DNA of 64,000 bases from Methanoculleus sp. UBA430. GTDB taxonomy: Archaea; Halobacteriota; Methanomicrobia; Methanomicrobiales; Methanoculleaceae. A program made the position numbers and the translations under genes. Of the stretch, positions 16,417-24,880 are shown piece after piece. The number at the start of each line of letters is the position of its first letter. Position 1 is the stretch's first letter. A model generated the notes under the pieces. That model had not been told where the DNA came from. It did no database searches and saw only the letters and a program-made list of their open reading frames with translations. The DNA is taken from assembly GCF_002506585.1 (NCBI RefSeq), contig NZ_DAXW01000011.1:6222-70221 (forward strand), written 5' to 3'.

Positions 16417-16431
16417 ATCGCCGCAGAGATC

Positions 16432-17631
16432 ATGGGTATGGAGCGAAAGACCCCTGCCTCCGAACTCCGGGACCGCATGGAGCGGTTCCGGCTCCGCATG
16501 GACACGGAAGACCCGTCGTGGGAGTTTTCTGCTATCTTTGGCAGGGTGAACCAGTTCTACCTCACCGGGACGATGCAGGACGGCGTTCTCCTCGTCCCCA
16601 AAAACGGCGAGGCCGTGCTCTGGGTGCGCAGGAGCCTTGAGAGGGCGCTCGACGAGTCGTTCTTCCCCGATATCCGGCCGATGAAGAGTTTCCGCGACGC
16701 CGCGGCCGGGATGGGGGCGTGCCCGGCGACGGTCCACGTGGAGACGGAGACGGTGCCCCTCGCGCTGCTCGAGCGGTTCCGGAAGTACTTCCCCTTCCGC
16801 GAGACGAGGTCGCTCGATGCGCAGGCAACGGTGGTCCGGGCGAAGAAGAGCGCTTACGAACTCTCTCTCATGGAGCGGGCGGGGAAGATCCACCGGCACG
16901 TCCTCGAGGACGTCGTCCCCGCAATGCTCCGCGAGGGGATGAGCGAGGCCGAGCTCGGCGGCGAGGTCTTTGCCCGCATGGTCCGGGAAGGGCATCATGG
17001 CATCGCCCGGTTCGGTAGGTTCGGGACGGAGATGATCCTCGGCCAGCTCGGTTTCGGGGAGAACTCCCTCTACCCGACCAGTTTCGACGGGCCGGGCGGG
17101 TGCCGGGGAGCGGCCCCCGGCGCCCCGGTCCTCGGCAGCCACGACCGGAAACTTCAGAGCGGAGATCTGGTCTTTGTCGACTGCGCCTGTGGGGTGCAGG
17201 GCTACCACACCGACAAGACCGTGACGTATATGTTCTGGGGATCGGTCCCCGAAGAGGCGGCAGAGGCCCATTACCGGTGCGTGGAGGTGCAGGATAGAAC
17301 GGCCGCGATGCTCCGGCCAGGACTCCGGCCCTCCGAGATCTACGAGACGATACTCGGCGGCCTGGAGCCCGCGTTCCTCGAGAACTTCATGGGCTACGGA
17401 GGCCGGCGGGCGCAGTTCCTGGGCCACGGGATCGGCCTCGCCGTGGACGAGGCGCCTGCGATCGCGAGAGGGTTCGATGAGCCGCTCGAAGAAGGGATGG
17501 TCTTTGCCCTCGAGCCCAAGAAGGGGGTCCGGGGCGTCGGGATGGTCGGGATCGAGAACACCTTCGTGGTCACCCGCGGCGGGGGCCGGTGCATCACCGG
17601 CAAGAACGCCGGGCTGGTCCCGGTTGGGTGA
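16432..17631 (+). CDS. M24-family metallopeptidase (Xaa-Pro aminopeptidase-like)
   Basis: The 399-residue protein has a creatinase-like N-terminal domain (to about residue 150) and a pita-bread catalytic domain. The metal ligands are visible in order: VFVDCACGVQGYHTDKT (two Asp), LGHGIGL (His), FALEPKKG (Glu) and VGIENTFVV (Glu). Such enzymes cleave N-terminal residues before proline using two metal ions, though some homologues act on non-peptide substrates. The start could be the ATG at 16432 or the one at 16438; the first fits the upstream TATA element. It is followed by a convergent hydrolase gene 24 nt away. Confidence 0.9.
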   Translation: MGMERKTPASELRDRMERFRLRMDTEDPSWEFSAIFGRVNQFYLTGTMQDGVLLVPKNGEAVLWVRRSLERALDESFFPDIRPMKSFRDAAAGMGACPATVHVETETVPLALLERFRKYFPFRETRSLDAQATVVRAKKSAYELSLMERAGKIHRHVLEDVVPAMLREGMSEAELGGEVFARMVREGHHGIARFGRFGTEMILGQLGFGENSLYPTSFDGPGGCRGAAPGAPVLGSHDRKLQSGDLVFVDCACGVQGYHTDKTVTYMFWGSVPEEAAEAHYRCVEVQDRTAAMLRPGLRPSEIYETILGGLEPAFLENFMGYGGRRAQFLGHGIGLAVDEAPAIARGFDEPLEEGMVFALEPKKGVRGVGMVGIENTFVVTRGGGRCITGKNAGLVPVG

Positions 17632-17655
17632 GGGGGAGGAACCCCTCCCGCCCGT

Positions 17656-18525
17656 TCAGGAGAGCCCGGCAACCGGTTCCATCGGCTGGGCCTTCTCCCC
17701 GAGGAAGTCCAGCAGCTCCCGGTTGACCCTGTCGGCATGGGTCCAGGTGATCCCGTGCGGCCCGCCCTCGACCACCACGAGACGGCTCCCCCTGACCAGT
17801 TCGTGGGTGCGCTTCCCCGAGGCGGCGAGGGGGACGATCCGGTCTGCATCGCCGTGGATGACGAGGACCGGCACGTCGATGCTCGCAAGGTCGCCCCGGA
17901 AGTCGGTCAGCCACGCAGAGACGCTGTCGAGTGTGCCCACAGGAGAGGCGGCGGCCGCTACATTCCAGCTGAGGCGGACAACCTCGTCGCTCACCCGGTC
18001 GCCCCCATAGACGTCGACGTTGTAGAAGTCCGAGAGGAACCCGGAGAGGAACGCCGGGCGGTCGGCGGCGATGCTCTCCATGATCCCGTCGAAGGTGCTG
18101 CCCTCGACGCCTTCGGGGTTGTCGGCCGTCTTTAAGAGGAACGGCGGGATCGCGGATATGAAGACCGCCCGCTCCACGCGATCGCTCCCGTAGGTGCCGA
18201 GATAACGGGCGACCTCGCCCCCGCCCATCGAGAACCCGACGAGCGTGGCGTCGGCGAGGTCGAGTTCCGTCATGATCTTGTGCAGGTCTTCTGCCAGGGT
18301 ATCGTAGTCGTAGCCGGTGGCCGGCCGGCTTGAGTTCCCAAACCCCCTCCGGTCGTAGGCGACGACGCGGTAGCCCGCATCAAGCAATACCGGCACCTGC
18401 TTCTCCCAGGACTTGCTCGAGAGCGGCCAGCCGTGAACCAGGACGACCGGCTCGCCCCTGCCGTGGTCCTCGTAGTAGAGGTCGATGGTGCCCGAATTCT
18501 CCTTACCAACGGTGATGTAGGACAT
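17656..18525 (-). CDS. Alpha/beta hydrolase (esterase/non-heme haloperoxidase-like)
   Basis: The 289-residue protein carries the HGWPLSSKSWEKQ oxyanion-region motif, YDRRGFGNSS, the nucleophile elbow GFSMGGG with the catalytic Ser, the acid strand VIHGDADRIVP, and a late GGPHGITWTH that supplies the His. This is the non-heme chloroperoxidase or aryl esterase subgroup; the natural ester is unknown. The ATG at 18523-18525 has a strong GAAGAGGAGG site in front. Forty nucleotides upstream is a clear TATA box. An open frame extends further but contains the promoter. Confidence 0.9.
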   Translation of the reverse strand: MSYITVGKENSGTIDLYYEDHGRGEPVVLVHGWPLSSKSWEKQVPVLLDAGYRVVAYDRRGFGNSSRPATGYDYDTLAEDLHKIMTELDLADATLVGFSMGGGEVARYLGTYGSDRVERAVFISAIPPFLLKTADNPEGVEGSTFDGIMESIAADRPAFLSGFLSDFYNVDVYGGDRVSDEVVRLSWNVAAAASPVGTLDSVSAWLTDFRGDLASIDVPVLVIHGDADRIVPLAASGKRTHELVRGSRLVVVEGGPHGITWTHADRVNRELLDFLGEKAQPMEPVAGLS

Positions 18526-18561
18526 GAAAACCTCCTCTTCTGCGGGCTCCCGACACCGGCC

Positions 18562-18575
18562 ATGGCATATATAGT
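18562..18575 (-). promoter_or_regulatory. TATA box for the alpha/beta hydrolase gene
   Basis: On the minus strand ACTATATATGCC lies about 40-50 nt before the start codon at 18525, placing initiation near 18545 and leaving a short leader that contains the GGAGG site. Confidence 0.6.
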
Positions 18576-18647
18576 TGTGGGGCGGAGACGGGCCCGGAGA
18601 GAATCGAAGGGCATAATACCAGCAACTCCCTAACACCCTGATAGGCG

Positions 18648-19487
18648 ATGGTAAATCTATCAAAGGCGCTGAAGGTGGTGCTCGTCGTGGCAGTCGTCCT
18701 CGCCGCACTCCTGTTCGGCTTCATAGCGCTGGTCATGGGGTCTCTGGACCGGTCCGCGGAAGAGAGTTTTCAGTCCTCCTACAGTTATGAACTGAAGATC
18801 TCCACGTCGGGCCCCATTGAGAATGCGGTCCTCCTGCTCCCCCTCCCGTCCCGCTACGATCCGGACTCCGGGACAAACGTGACTCCCGTCAACCTCTCTC
18901 GCGCCTATTTCCGCAACTTCGACAGGAGCGATATCTCGGTACGGATCGAGGATGTCGACGGGATTCCCATGCTGAACATCTCGGCCGACCGGCTCGCTCC
19001 CATCTACAAAAACCGCATCGAGCCGATAGCGATCATGCCGGGGCAGAACGAGTCCGAACTCCCGGAGCCGACCCATATCTACTCCGACAGGTATTCGGCA
19101 GAGACGCCGGTGCTCGTCGATATGGAACTCTCCATGCTCGATACCGACCCCGGCCACGAGATCGAGACCAGAACCCCGGTAGGGGCCGAACCCCTCTTTA
19201 TGCCGTACCGGGTCGTCGGCACCGTCAGCAGGTCCGACGACGAGTATTACTATCTGGGCCCCGGGGCGTCCGGGTATATCATCGAGGTGCCGGTAATCCT
19301 CTCGTTCGATGCGGCCGAAGGGAATGTTCTCACCATCACATCGGAGTTTCACGGGAGAAACGAGTGGTGGGTTCTCGGCTGGCAGTATAACACCTATTTC
19401 GAGAGGATATCCCACGAGTTCAGGGGGCCGTGCAACGGCACTTACCCGGTGAGGGGCGTTCTCGTGACGGGCGAGGGTGTATACTGA
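18648..19487 (+). CDS. Hypothetical membrane-anchored exported protein
   Basis: I do not recognise a family. The 279-residue protein has one N-terminal hydrophobic segment (residues about 8-30) followed by an extracytoplasmic region with many Asn-X-Ser/Thr sites and aromatic beta-strand patterns (YSYELKISTSGPIENAVLLLPLP). That strand-like opening resembles the N-terminal part of the transglutaminase lipoproteins at 62076 (ILKIWLPLPVE), so a shared beta-sandwich module is possible. No enzymatic motif is seen. It is divergent from the hydrolase gene, with 122 bp between. Confidence 0.6.
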   Translation: MVNLSKALKVVLVVAVVLAALLFGFIALVMGSLDRSAEESFQSSYSYELKISTSGPIENAVLLLPLPSRYDPDSGTNVTPVNLSRAYFRNFDRSDISVRIEDVDGIPMLNISADRLAPIYKNRIEPIAIMPGQNESELPEPTHIYSDRYSAETPVLVDMELSMLDTDPGHEIETRTPVGAEPLFMPYRVVGTVSRSDDEYYYLGPGASGYIIEVPVILSFDAAEGNVLTITSEFHGRNEWWVLGWQYNTYFERISHEFRGPCNGTYPVRGVLVTGEGVY

Positions 19488-19521
19488 GCCCCCTCACAGA
19501 GCCGCACCCCATAACGAAAAC

Positions 19522-19530
19522 ACTAAATAC
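19522..19530 (+). promoter_or_regulatory. TATA-like element ahead of the methyltransferase at 19609
   Basis: ACTAAATAC lies about 25 nt before a GTG at 19548. That spacing would make a leaderless start at 19548, not at 19609, supporting the idea that the N-terminal coding part is frameshifted. Confidence 0.4.
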
Positions 19531-19608
19531 TCGCCTGAGATTCAAGAGTGAGTCAAGCGGGGTGAGTTCACGCACGATTCGGACTATCAACGCGACGCCT
19601 GGGACGAG

Positions 19609-20409
19609 GTGAATGCACGGCACCACCGCCATCCGCTCAGGGCGGTGATCAGCGTCGACGACCTGAACAACGCCTACATCGACGGCAGCCAGAAGCGCCT
19701 CGTCTCAAGGGCGGTGAGGCTCGAGCCGCACTACTCCGTGCTCGACTACGGGTGCGGCGTCGGCCGGTGGACGCTCTGGTTCGCCCCGCAGGTGCACCGC
19801 GTCGTCGGGGTGGACCTCTCGCCGAAGATGGTGGAAGCGGCACGGCAGGCGGCGGACGAGGCGGGCATCCAGAACGCCGAGCACCATGCCCTCGACGGCA
19901 TGCCGCTGGCCTTCGAGGACGGCGTGTTCGACCTCGTCAATGCCGTCTGGGTCCTGCGGTATATCGTCGACGACGACGAACTCGCACGCACCGTAGAGGA
20001 GATCTGCCGTGTTGTCCGGCCGGGGGGGTATGTCACGCTCATCGAGATGATCGCGAAGAATGAGCCGGAGTTCAAGGAGCACGAGGGCGATTTCAGCGGG
20101 GCGGCAGTGTACCGGAGGCTGGAGCAGTACCGGTCGCTCTTTGAGGGATGCGGCATGGCGATGAAGGTGAGCGCGGTCTCGAGCGCATCGCCCCTCTACT
20201 GGCCGTTCGTCGCCGTCCGCGACGCCGCAAGACGCCGGGGCCTGCCGGACCCGTTCTCGTCCCTGGCTTCCTCGATCGTTTCTCTGAGCCTCGCGGGCGA
20301 GAGCCTGACGGCCGGGCTGATGCAGCTCCTGGCCGACCGCGACCTTGTCCGATGCCGGCACCGCTTCCTCTGCTTCAAGAAGCCTGAGGATGATGACACC
20401 GGCGGATAG
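19609..20409 (+). CDS. Class I SAM-dependent methyltransferase, N-terminal end possibly frameshifted
   Basis: As readable, the protein has 266 residues from GTG 19609. Motif I is VLDYGCGVGRWT, then VVGVDLSPKM, HALDGMPLAFED and VVRPGGYVTLIEMIA. The C-terminal part (CRHRFLCFKKPE) fits the methyltransferase families common in methanogens. The frame upstream of the GTG is open to 19552 and reads EFTHDSDYQRDAWDEV, which looks like genuine protein but has no start codon. Removing one G from the GGGG run at 19559-19562 would connect it to a GTG at 19548, the position predicted from the TATA element. The gene is therefore either shifted by one base, mis-sequenced, or truncated to the internal GTG. 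Confidence 0.8.
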   Translation: MNARHHRHPLRAVISVDDLNNAYIDGSQKRLVSRAVRLEPHYSVLDYGCGVGRWTLWFAPQVHRVVGVDLSPKMVEAARQAADEAGIQNAEHHALDGMPLAFEDGVFDLVNAVWVLRYIVDDDELARTVEEICRVVRPGGYVTLIEMIAKNEPEFKEHEGDFSGAAVYRRLEQYRSLFEGCGMAMKVSAVSSASPLYWPFVAVRDAARRRGLPDPFSSLASSIVSLSLAGESLTAGLMQLLADRDLVRCRHRFLCFKKPEDDDTGG

Positions 20410-20474
20410 CGGGGCACGGCGGGAACGCCCTCCTTGTAGGTCCCGATCATCCGCAGTTCTGCCGGTGAAGCGCC

Positions 20475-20864
20475 TCAACTACGCAGCATCGGGGAGTAGA
20501 ACCAGAGCCCGGAGAGCTGGTGCGACTCGTCGCCCTTCCGGAAGACGAGCCGGAGACTCACCCCATCCTCCCGCTCGAAGTTCGCCCTGTAGGTTACGGT
20601 GATATACTCGCCCCTCTCCGTAACGACGGGGTTATCTCTGGAGACATAGAACCCTAACCTGGATGTGACGAATTCGCGGTACACCGTATACTTGCCTTCA
20701 TCGAAGCCTAAAAGGACGTTGTCGGCGATCGGGTCCGCATATTCAAGCACCCGCGCCTTCTCCTCATCGGATACCACGGTCTCCTGGCTCATGCAGCCGC
20801 ATGCAGAGACCCCGACAAGGATGACCAGAACGGCAAGCGACGATACCCGAGGGAGGTTCATCAT
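20475..20864 (-). CDS. DUF3887-like lipoprotein with internal in-frame deletion
   Basis: The 129-residue protein has a signal peptide with lipobox-like GVSACGC followed by MSQETVVSDEEKA, then a small cystatin/NTF2-like domain ending in GDESHQLSGLWFYSPMLRS. It is a paralogue of the 148-residue protein at 30170-30616, sharing its start pattern and almost the same C-terminus. The copy here lacks about 20 residues between YTVY and FVTSR that are present in the other. The frame is preserved, so it may still be made. DUF3887 is a domain of unknown function often on secreted proteins. Confidence 0.75.
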   Translation of the reverse strand: MMNLPRVSSLAVLVILVGVSACGCMSQETVVSDEEKARVLEYADPIADNVLLGFDEGKYTVYREFVTSRLGFYVSRDNPVVTERGEYITVTYRANFEREDGVSLRLVFRKGDESHQLSGLWFYSPMLRS

Positions 20865-21021
20865 ACAGAGTCGAACCGGGGGGTGATTAATTTGCGGGTC
20901 GGAACGCCGAGGGGTCGTGTTCGGCGGGGACGGCGCCACACTGATGGCAGGAGATCTCCTGGCCCCCTTCAAACCGCGTTGAAAACCCTTAGCGAACAAC
21001 CATCCCTTCGACATAAAACAC

Positions 21022-21033
21022 CTCTTTTTAATC
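21022..21033 (+). promoter_or_regulatory. TATA box for dCMP deaminase gene
   Basis: CTCTTTTTAATC is centred about 27 nt before the ATG at 21055, again the leaderless spacing. Confidence 0.45.
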
Positions 21034-21054
21034 CCATACTGTGGAAGATCTATC

Positions 21055-21639
21055 ATGAGCGAAGACCCGAGTGGGCCGACCCCTGCCCCCGGAGGAGAAG
21101 CGGCCATGACGGACCGGAATACCGCCTCTTCCGGTGCGCCGGCCGTACCGCCTCGCGCCTCACGGACCGAATGGTACATGAACATCGCGATCGAGACCGC
21201 CCGGCGGTCGACCTGCATCCGGCGGTGCTACGGGGCGGTCGTGGTCAATTCCGCAGGAGAGATCGTCTCTACCGGGCACAACGGTGCGCCGCGGGGGGAG
21301 GCGCACTGCGATGAGCTGAACACCTGCATACGCAGGCAGTACAACATCCCCTCCGGCGAACGCTACGAGTTCTGCCGCTCGGTGCACGCGGAGATGAACG
21401 CGCTCCTGCAGGCGGGACGGGCCGCGGCAGGCTGTACGATGTACCTGGCCGGGTTCGAGCGCCTGACGGGAGCGCCCTCGTACGACCCGCCCTGCCTGAT
21501 GTGCTCGAAGATGCTGGTGAATGCCGGCATCGGCAGGGTGGTCGTCAGGACACCGGAAGGGCTCGCGGAACTCGACCCGCAGGCGCTCTACCGGCAGCAC
21601 CTGGATGGCGTGATCGCAAAAGTCTCGGGGAAGCAGTAG
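21055..21639 (+). CDS. Deoxycytidylate/cytidine deaminase family protein
   Basis: The 194-residue protein has the zinc deaminase signature SVHAEMNALL (zinc-binding His and catalytic Glu) and PPCLMCSKML (two zinc Cys), with GHNGAPRGEAHCDE earlier, as in dCMP deaminases of the ComEB type. These convert dCMP to dUMP for thymidylate synthesis. About 35 residues precede the conserved core (TEWYMNIAIETARRS) and look low in complexity, so an internal ATG at 21106 is an alternative start. The TATA spacing favours 21055. Confidence 0.87.
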   Translation: MSEDPSGPTPAPGGEAAMTDRNTASSGAPAVPPRASRTEWYMNIAIETARRSTCIRRCYGAVVVNSAGEIVSTGHNGAPRGEAHCDELNTCIRRQYNIPSGERYEFCRSVHAEMNALLQAGRAAAGCTMYLAGFERLTGAPSYDPPCLMCSKMLVNAGIGRVVVRTPEGLAELDPQALYRQHLDGVIAKVSGKQ

Positions 21640-21694
21640 GCACGTCCGGGACGGCCGCGGGCGGCGAGTCCAAAAAGGGAGATGATTCGAAGAA

Positions 21695-21960
21695 CTACTG
21701 CTTCACGATGACGACCGATTTGATCAGGTCCCCCGGCTCTTATCCTTCATCAGGAGAAGAGCCTCCTCCGGGTTATCAACGCCCTTAAAGACATGCGTCG
21801 CCATGAGCGACGGGCCCATGCGCCCGTGCATCACCACCTCGGCCAGCCGCTCCATCCGCACCCTCCCGGGAGCGCATCCATCATAGTCTCGGCGTCGACG
21901 CCGGCTCCGCCGATCTGATCGCGGACCTGTTTTGGCAGTAGAGGGAGAGGCTCTCCCGAA
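21695..21960 (-). pseudogene. Decayed zinc-dependent alcohol dehydrogenase, C-terminal part
   Basis: Reading the minus strand in two or three frames restores the C-terminus of a medium-chain alcohol dehydrogenase: RMERLAEVVMHGRM, then SLMATHVFKGVDNPEEALLLMKDK, then after a frameshift LIKSVVIVKQ and a stop at 21695-21697. The stretch HVFxGxxxxEEALLLMKDKP...LIKxVVI is characteristic of that family's last helices and strand. Farther upstream (to about 21930) IGGAGVDAETMMDAL is readable in another frame. At least two frameshifts are needed and the N-terminal two thirds are absent, so this is a dead gene. Confidence 0.72.
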
Positions 21961-22183
21961 TCAACCGGGAGCGAGAGAATCCGCCGGTCATTCGTCGGTC
22001 TGCTCCATCATCTCGCGTGACACGTTCCCGGTTAACGATACTTCATAACCCCCGGCCCAGTGTTGGTATAAAGGCGTTTTTCCACCATACCCCAGAAGAT
22101 CCTGCGTAGTTCCCGAGCGCTACCGTTATTACTGCCTATGGAAAACTCATTGTTAGTGCTCGATATAGGAGCCCCCGGGTCAG
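21961..22183. other. Intergenic remainder before the PAS kinase gene
   Basis: Nothing coding was recognised. AT-rich GATACTTCATAAC near 22040 and GTTATTACTGCC near 22124 could carry the promoter of the kinase gene at 22184. Confidence 0.3.
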
Positions 22184-23860
22184 ATGCCAGCGCCCCCAGA
22201 AGCCTCACGGACAAGGTCTGATCCCGTCGGACAGGATGAGGTTCGACAGGACAGCCCTGCAAAGACCGAACGACTCGTCGAAGAGCGGATCAGCGAACTC
22301 CAGGCAGAGATCGATGCTCTTCGACGGGAGAATGCAGAGCTCAGGCTGGCCGAGACCGAACGCAGGAGAGGCGAGGAGGCGCTGCGCAGGGAGAAGGAAG
22401 AGGTAGGTGCCATCCTGTCCGCGCTCGATACGGGGCAGTCCCTTGTCGAACCGGACATGACGATCGTGTGGCTCAACCAGAAGACCCGGGAATTTTTCCC
22501 TGAATATGAGCCCGTCGGGCAGAAATGCTACCGTCTATTCGAGGGCATGAGCGAACCGTGCGAGGTCTGTGCAGCCCGGACCGCCTTTGCGACGGGCGAG
22601 GTCACGAGGATAGAGAAGTATATCCCGCACCGTGGGCGCTGGTTCGGCATTGTGGCCCAGCCGGTGAAAGATGCATCCGGCCGGGTAACGCATGCGCTCG
22701 AGAGTTTCACCGACATCACCGAGCAGAAGCAGGCCGAGGCGAAACTCCGTGCCGTCATGGAACGAGAGCATTTGAGAGCCACCGAACTGGATGCGACGCT
22801 TGCATCGATCGCATCGGGCGTCATCATCTACAATACCACCGGGACTATCGTTCGGATGAACGAAGCGGTGCGTAAGATGATCGACAGAGCGTCGGTATCT
22901 CTGGATCCAGTTCATTTCGAGGAGCGGCAGGCCGTCTTTGGGGTCCTGCGGGAGGATGGGACGCCGCTTCCTCTCGAAGCGACCCCCTACTACCGGGCGT
23001 TGCACGGCGAGACCGTGCAGGGAGAAGAGGTGATGGTTACCCGCCTGAACCGGGAACCGCTCTGGGTGGACACGTCAGCAGCTCCTATCCGCGATGCCGC
23101 CGGTGCCGTCGTCGGAGCCATTGCCATCCTCACGGATGTCACTGAGCGCAAACGTGTACAGGAAGCGCTCAGACATCATACTGAAGAACTCACCCGGCTT
23201 CACCGCGAACTGGAGACCGCGAATCGGGAGGCGAACCTCTACCTGGACATCCTGACGCATGATATCGGCAACACCGAGAACGTCTCGAACCTCTATGCCG
23301 ACCTCTTGATCGAATCCCTGGAGGGAGAAGCAGCCGGATACGTTAAGAAACTGCAGCGCAGCGTCCGCAAAAGCATCGAGATCCTGGGCACCGTCTCCAC
23401 GATCCGCCGGATATATGAGGCTTCACCGGATCTCAAAGAGACCGATCTAGACGTGGCAATCCGGGGAGCGATCGAGGGGTTCCCCACCGGCGCCATCTAC
23501 CATAACGGGGCCTGTCATCAGGTCCTGGCAGACGACCTGCTCCCCGAGGTCTTCAACAACCTCATCGGCAATGCCATCAAGCACGGCGGCCCTGATGTCA
23601 GGATCGCGATCCGGGTTGAAGAGTGCGACGACGAAGTCCGGATCTCGGTGGAGGATACCGGTCGGGGCGTGCCGGATGAGGACAAAAAAGCAATCTTCCA
23701 CCGATACGAACAGCAAAAACGCGGGGTCGGGGAAGGGCTCGGACTCTACCTCGTGCAGATCCTGGTGGAGCGCTACGGAGGACGGGTCTGGGCCGACGAC
23801 CGGGTGCCGGGCACCCCCGGGGAAGGAGCAGCGTTCCGGTTTACCCTGAAGAAGGCATGA
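22184..23860 (+). CDS. Soluble PAS-domain histidine kinase
   Basis: The 558-residue protein opens with a charged coiled coil (residues about 25-75) and lacks membrane segments. A first PAS domain (LDTGQSLVEPDMTIVWLNQKTREFF) contains a CEVC pair and ends FTDITEQKQAE. A second PAS (LASIASGVIIYNTTGTIVRMN to AILTDVTERK) follows. The kinase core has YLDILTHDIGNTENVSNLY as acceptor helix and NNLIGNAIKHGG, VEDTGRGVPDED and GEGLGLYLVQILVERYGG in the ATPase domain. It is a cytoplasmic sensor of unknown signal. A decayed fragment very like its C-terminus lies at 30721-30838. Confidence 0.88.
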   Translation: MPAPPEASRTRSDPVGQDEVRQDSPAKTERLVEERISELQAEIDALRRENAELRLAETERRRGEEALRREKEEVGAILSALDTGQSLVEPDMTIVWLNQKTREFFPEYEPVGQKCYRLFEGMSEPCEVCAARTAFATGEVTRIEKYIPHRGRWFGIVAQPVKDASGRVTHALESFTDITEQKQAEAKLRAVMEREHLRATELDATLASIASGVIIYNTTGTIVRMNEAVRKMIDRASVSLDPVHFEERQAVFGVLREDGTPLPLEATPYYRALHGETVQGEEVMVTRLNREPLWVDTSAAPIRDAAGAVVGAIAILTDVTERKRVQEALRHHTEELTRLHRELETANREANLYLDILTHDIGNTENVSNLYADLLIESLEGEAAGYVKKLQRSVRKSIEILGTVSTIRRIYEASPDLKETDLDVAIRGAIEGFPTGAIYHNGACHQVLADDLLPEVFNNLIGNAIKHGGPDVRIAIRVEECDDEVRISVEDTGRGVPDEDKKAIFHRYEQQKRGVGEGLGLYLVQILVERYGGRVWADDRVPGTPGEGAAFRFTLKKA

Positions 23861-23925
23861 GAGAAGCACGGAGCGGAGCGCAGCCGCCACAGCCGTGAGG
23901 CCGGCAACGGGGGGGGGCGAGTCTC

Positions 23926-24501
23926 CTACCGGTCGTTCCGTGCAGCGATAACGGAGAACCCGGCCATCGAGTCGATCGCTATGACGCGAAGTCCGGTGTG
24001 CCTGAGAAACCCTTGAACCTCACCCGACGAATACAACCGGGCGCGGGAGAGGAACCGGTGCTTTCCCTTCTCGTGCAGGTATTTTTGTGCAACCTCCCCC
24101 TCGCGCTCGAGAAACCCGATCACGAGGGTCCCCTGCGGGACGAGGATCCGGCGGATCTCCTGGAATGCCGGAACCGGGTCGTCAAGGAAACAGATAACCG
24201 TCACCATCAAGACTGACGAGCATGACCCGCCCCGGAGCGGGATCGATTCCGCCCGCCCGCGGATGACCTCAACCCCCCGTCCCCGCGCCATCCGGCCGAG
24301 GGCTCGCGAGGGCTCAAGCCCGAGCGGGACACCGAGGGGTGCGGCAAACCGCCCGGACCCGACGCCCACCTCGAGGGCACGAGAGTCCGGGCGAGGGAAG
24401 AGGCGCCGGATCCGGGCGAGTTCCGCGCGGTACCCGGCCTGATGCTCCTCAAACCAGCGATCGTATTCTTCGGCGAATCGTTCGAATACGTCTTCGGGCA
24501 T
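23926..24501 (-). CDS. SAM-dependent methyltransferase (UbiE/COQ5-like small type)
   Basis: The 191-residue protein begins MPEDVFERFAEEYDRWFEEH, the usual opening of small UbiE-like methyltransferases. Motif I is LEVGVGSGRFAAPLG, followed by GLEPSRALGRMA, FLDDPVPAFQEIRRIL and GTLVIGFLERE. Substrate unknown. ATG 24501 is chosen because GGGGGA lies directly before it; an ATG seven codons upstream overlaps the preceding gene's stop. It is the last gene of a three-gene minus-strand run with the hypothetical protein and the class V aminotransferase. Confidence 0.83.
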   Translation of the reverse strand: MPEDVFERFAEEYDRWFEEHQAGYRAELARIRRLFPRPDSRALEVGVGSGRFAAPLGVPLGLEPSRALGRMARGRGVEVIRGRAESIPLRGGSCSSVLMVTVICFLDDPVPAFQEIRRILVPQGTLVIGFLEREGEVAQKYLHEKGKHRFLSRARLYSSGEVQGFLRHTGLRVIAIDSMAGFSVIAARNDR

Positions 24502-24511
24502 TTTTCCCCCG

Positions 24512-24880
24512 TTAATGTCCATACAGGTGTTCTTTCACCCGTTTCCCGACCCCCTGCTCCCTCCGCCTCAGCACCCGGAGATCCGTTCCTTCCTCGCGGT
24601 AGGAGGAGAAAAGGAGATGGAGGAAGTCCACCGTCAGGTGCATGACCTCCTTTTTGAACCTGACCTCAACGGTAGTATCCCCGGCAAGGCCCCTGATGGA
24701 GAACCAATCGGGCTTCTCGAACCTGTAGAAGCCCTCGCCGAGGTTGGGGAGCGCTTCAACCTCCCCGAAGTTCCCGAGGTAGGCAAAGAACCCCGCCGGG
24801 ACCGGGTCACTGAGGAGGAACTCCTTCATGAACGAGCCGTCGGCACAGGATTTATGGCGAACCGAACGAAGAATTCGCAT
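24512..24880 (-). CDS. Hypothetical protein
   Basis: I do not recognise this 122-residue protein. It has no membrane segment or obvious motif; the middle (GEGFYRFEKPDWFSIRGL) and a beta-alpha pattern suggest a small cytoplasmic fold, followed by a basic C-terminus. The ATG at 24880 lies within the last 29 nt of the upstream aminotransferase gene, and its stop is 10 nt before the methyltransferase start. Tight packing with two enzyme genes supports that it is real. A link to sulfur or cofactor transfer by the neighbour is possible but unsupported. Confidence 0.6.
   Translation of the reverse strand: MRILRSVRHKSCADGSFMKEFLLSDPVPAGFFAYLGNFGEVEALPNLGEGFYRFEKPDWFSIRGLAGDTTVEVRFKKEVMHLTVDFLHLLFSSYREEGTDLRVLRRREQGVGKRVKEHLYGH

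Noticed and set aside
15838..17427. A 529-codon minus-strand frame spanning the M24 peptidase and part of the methyltransferase
   Set aside because: Overlaps two supported genes in other frames and reads as shadow composition.
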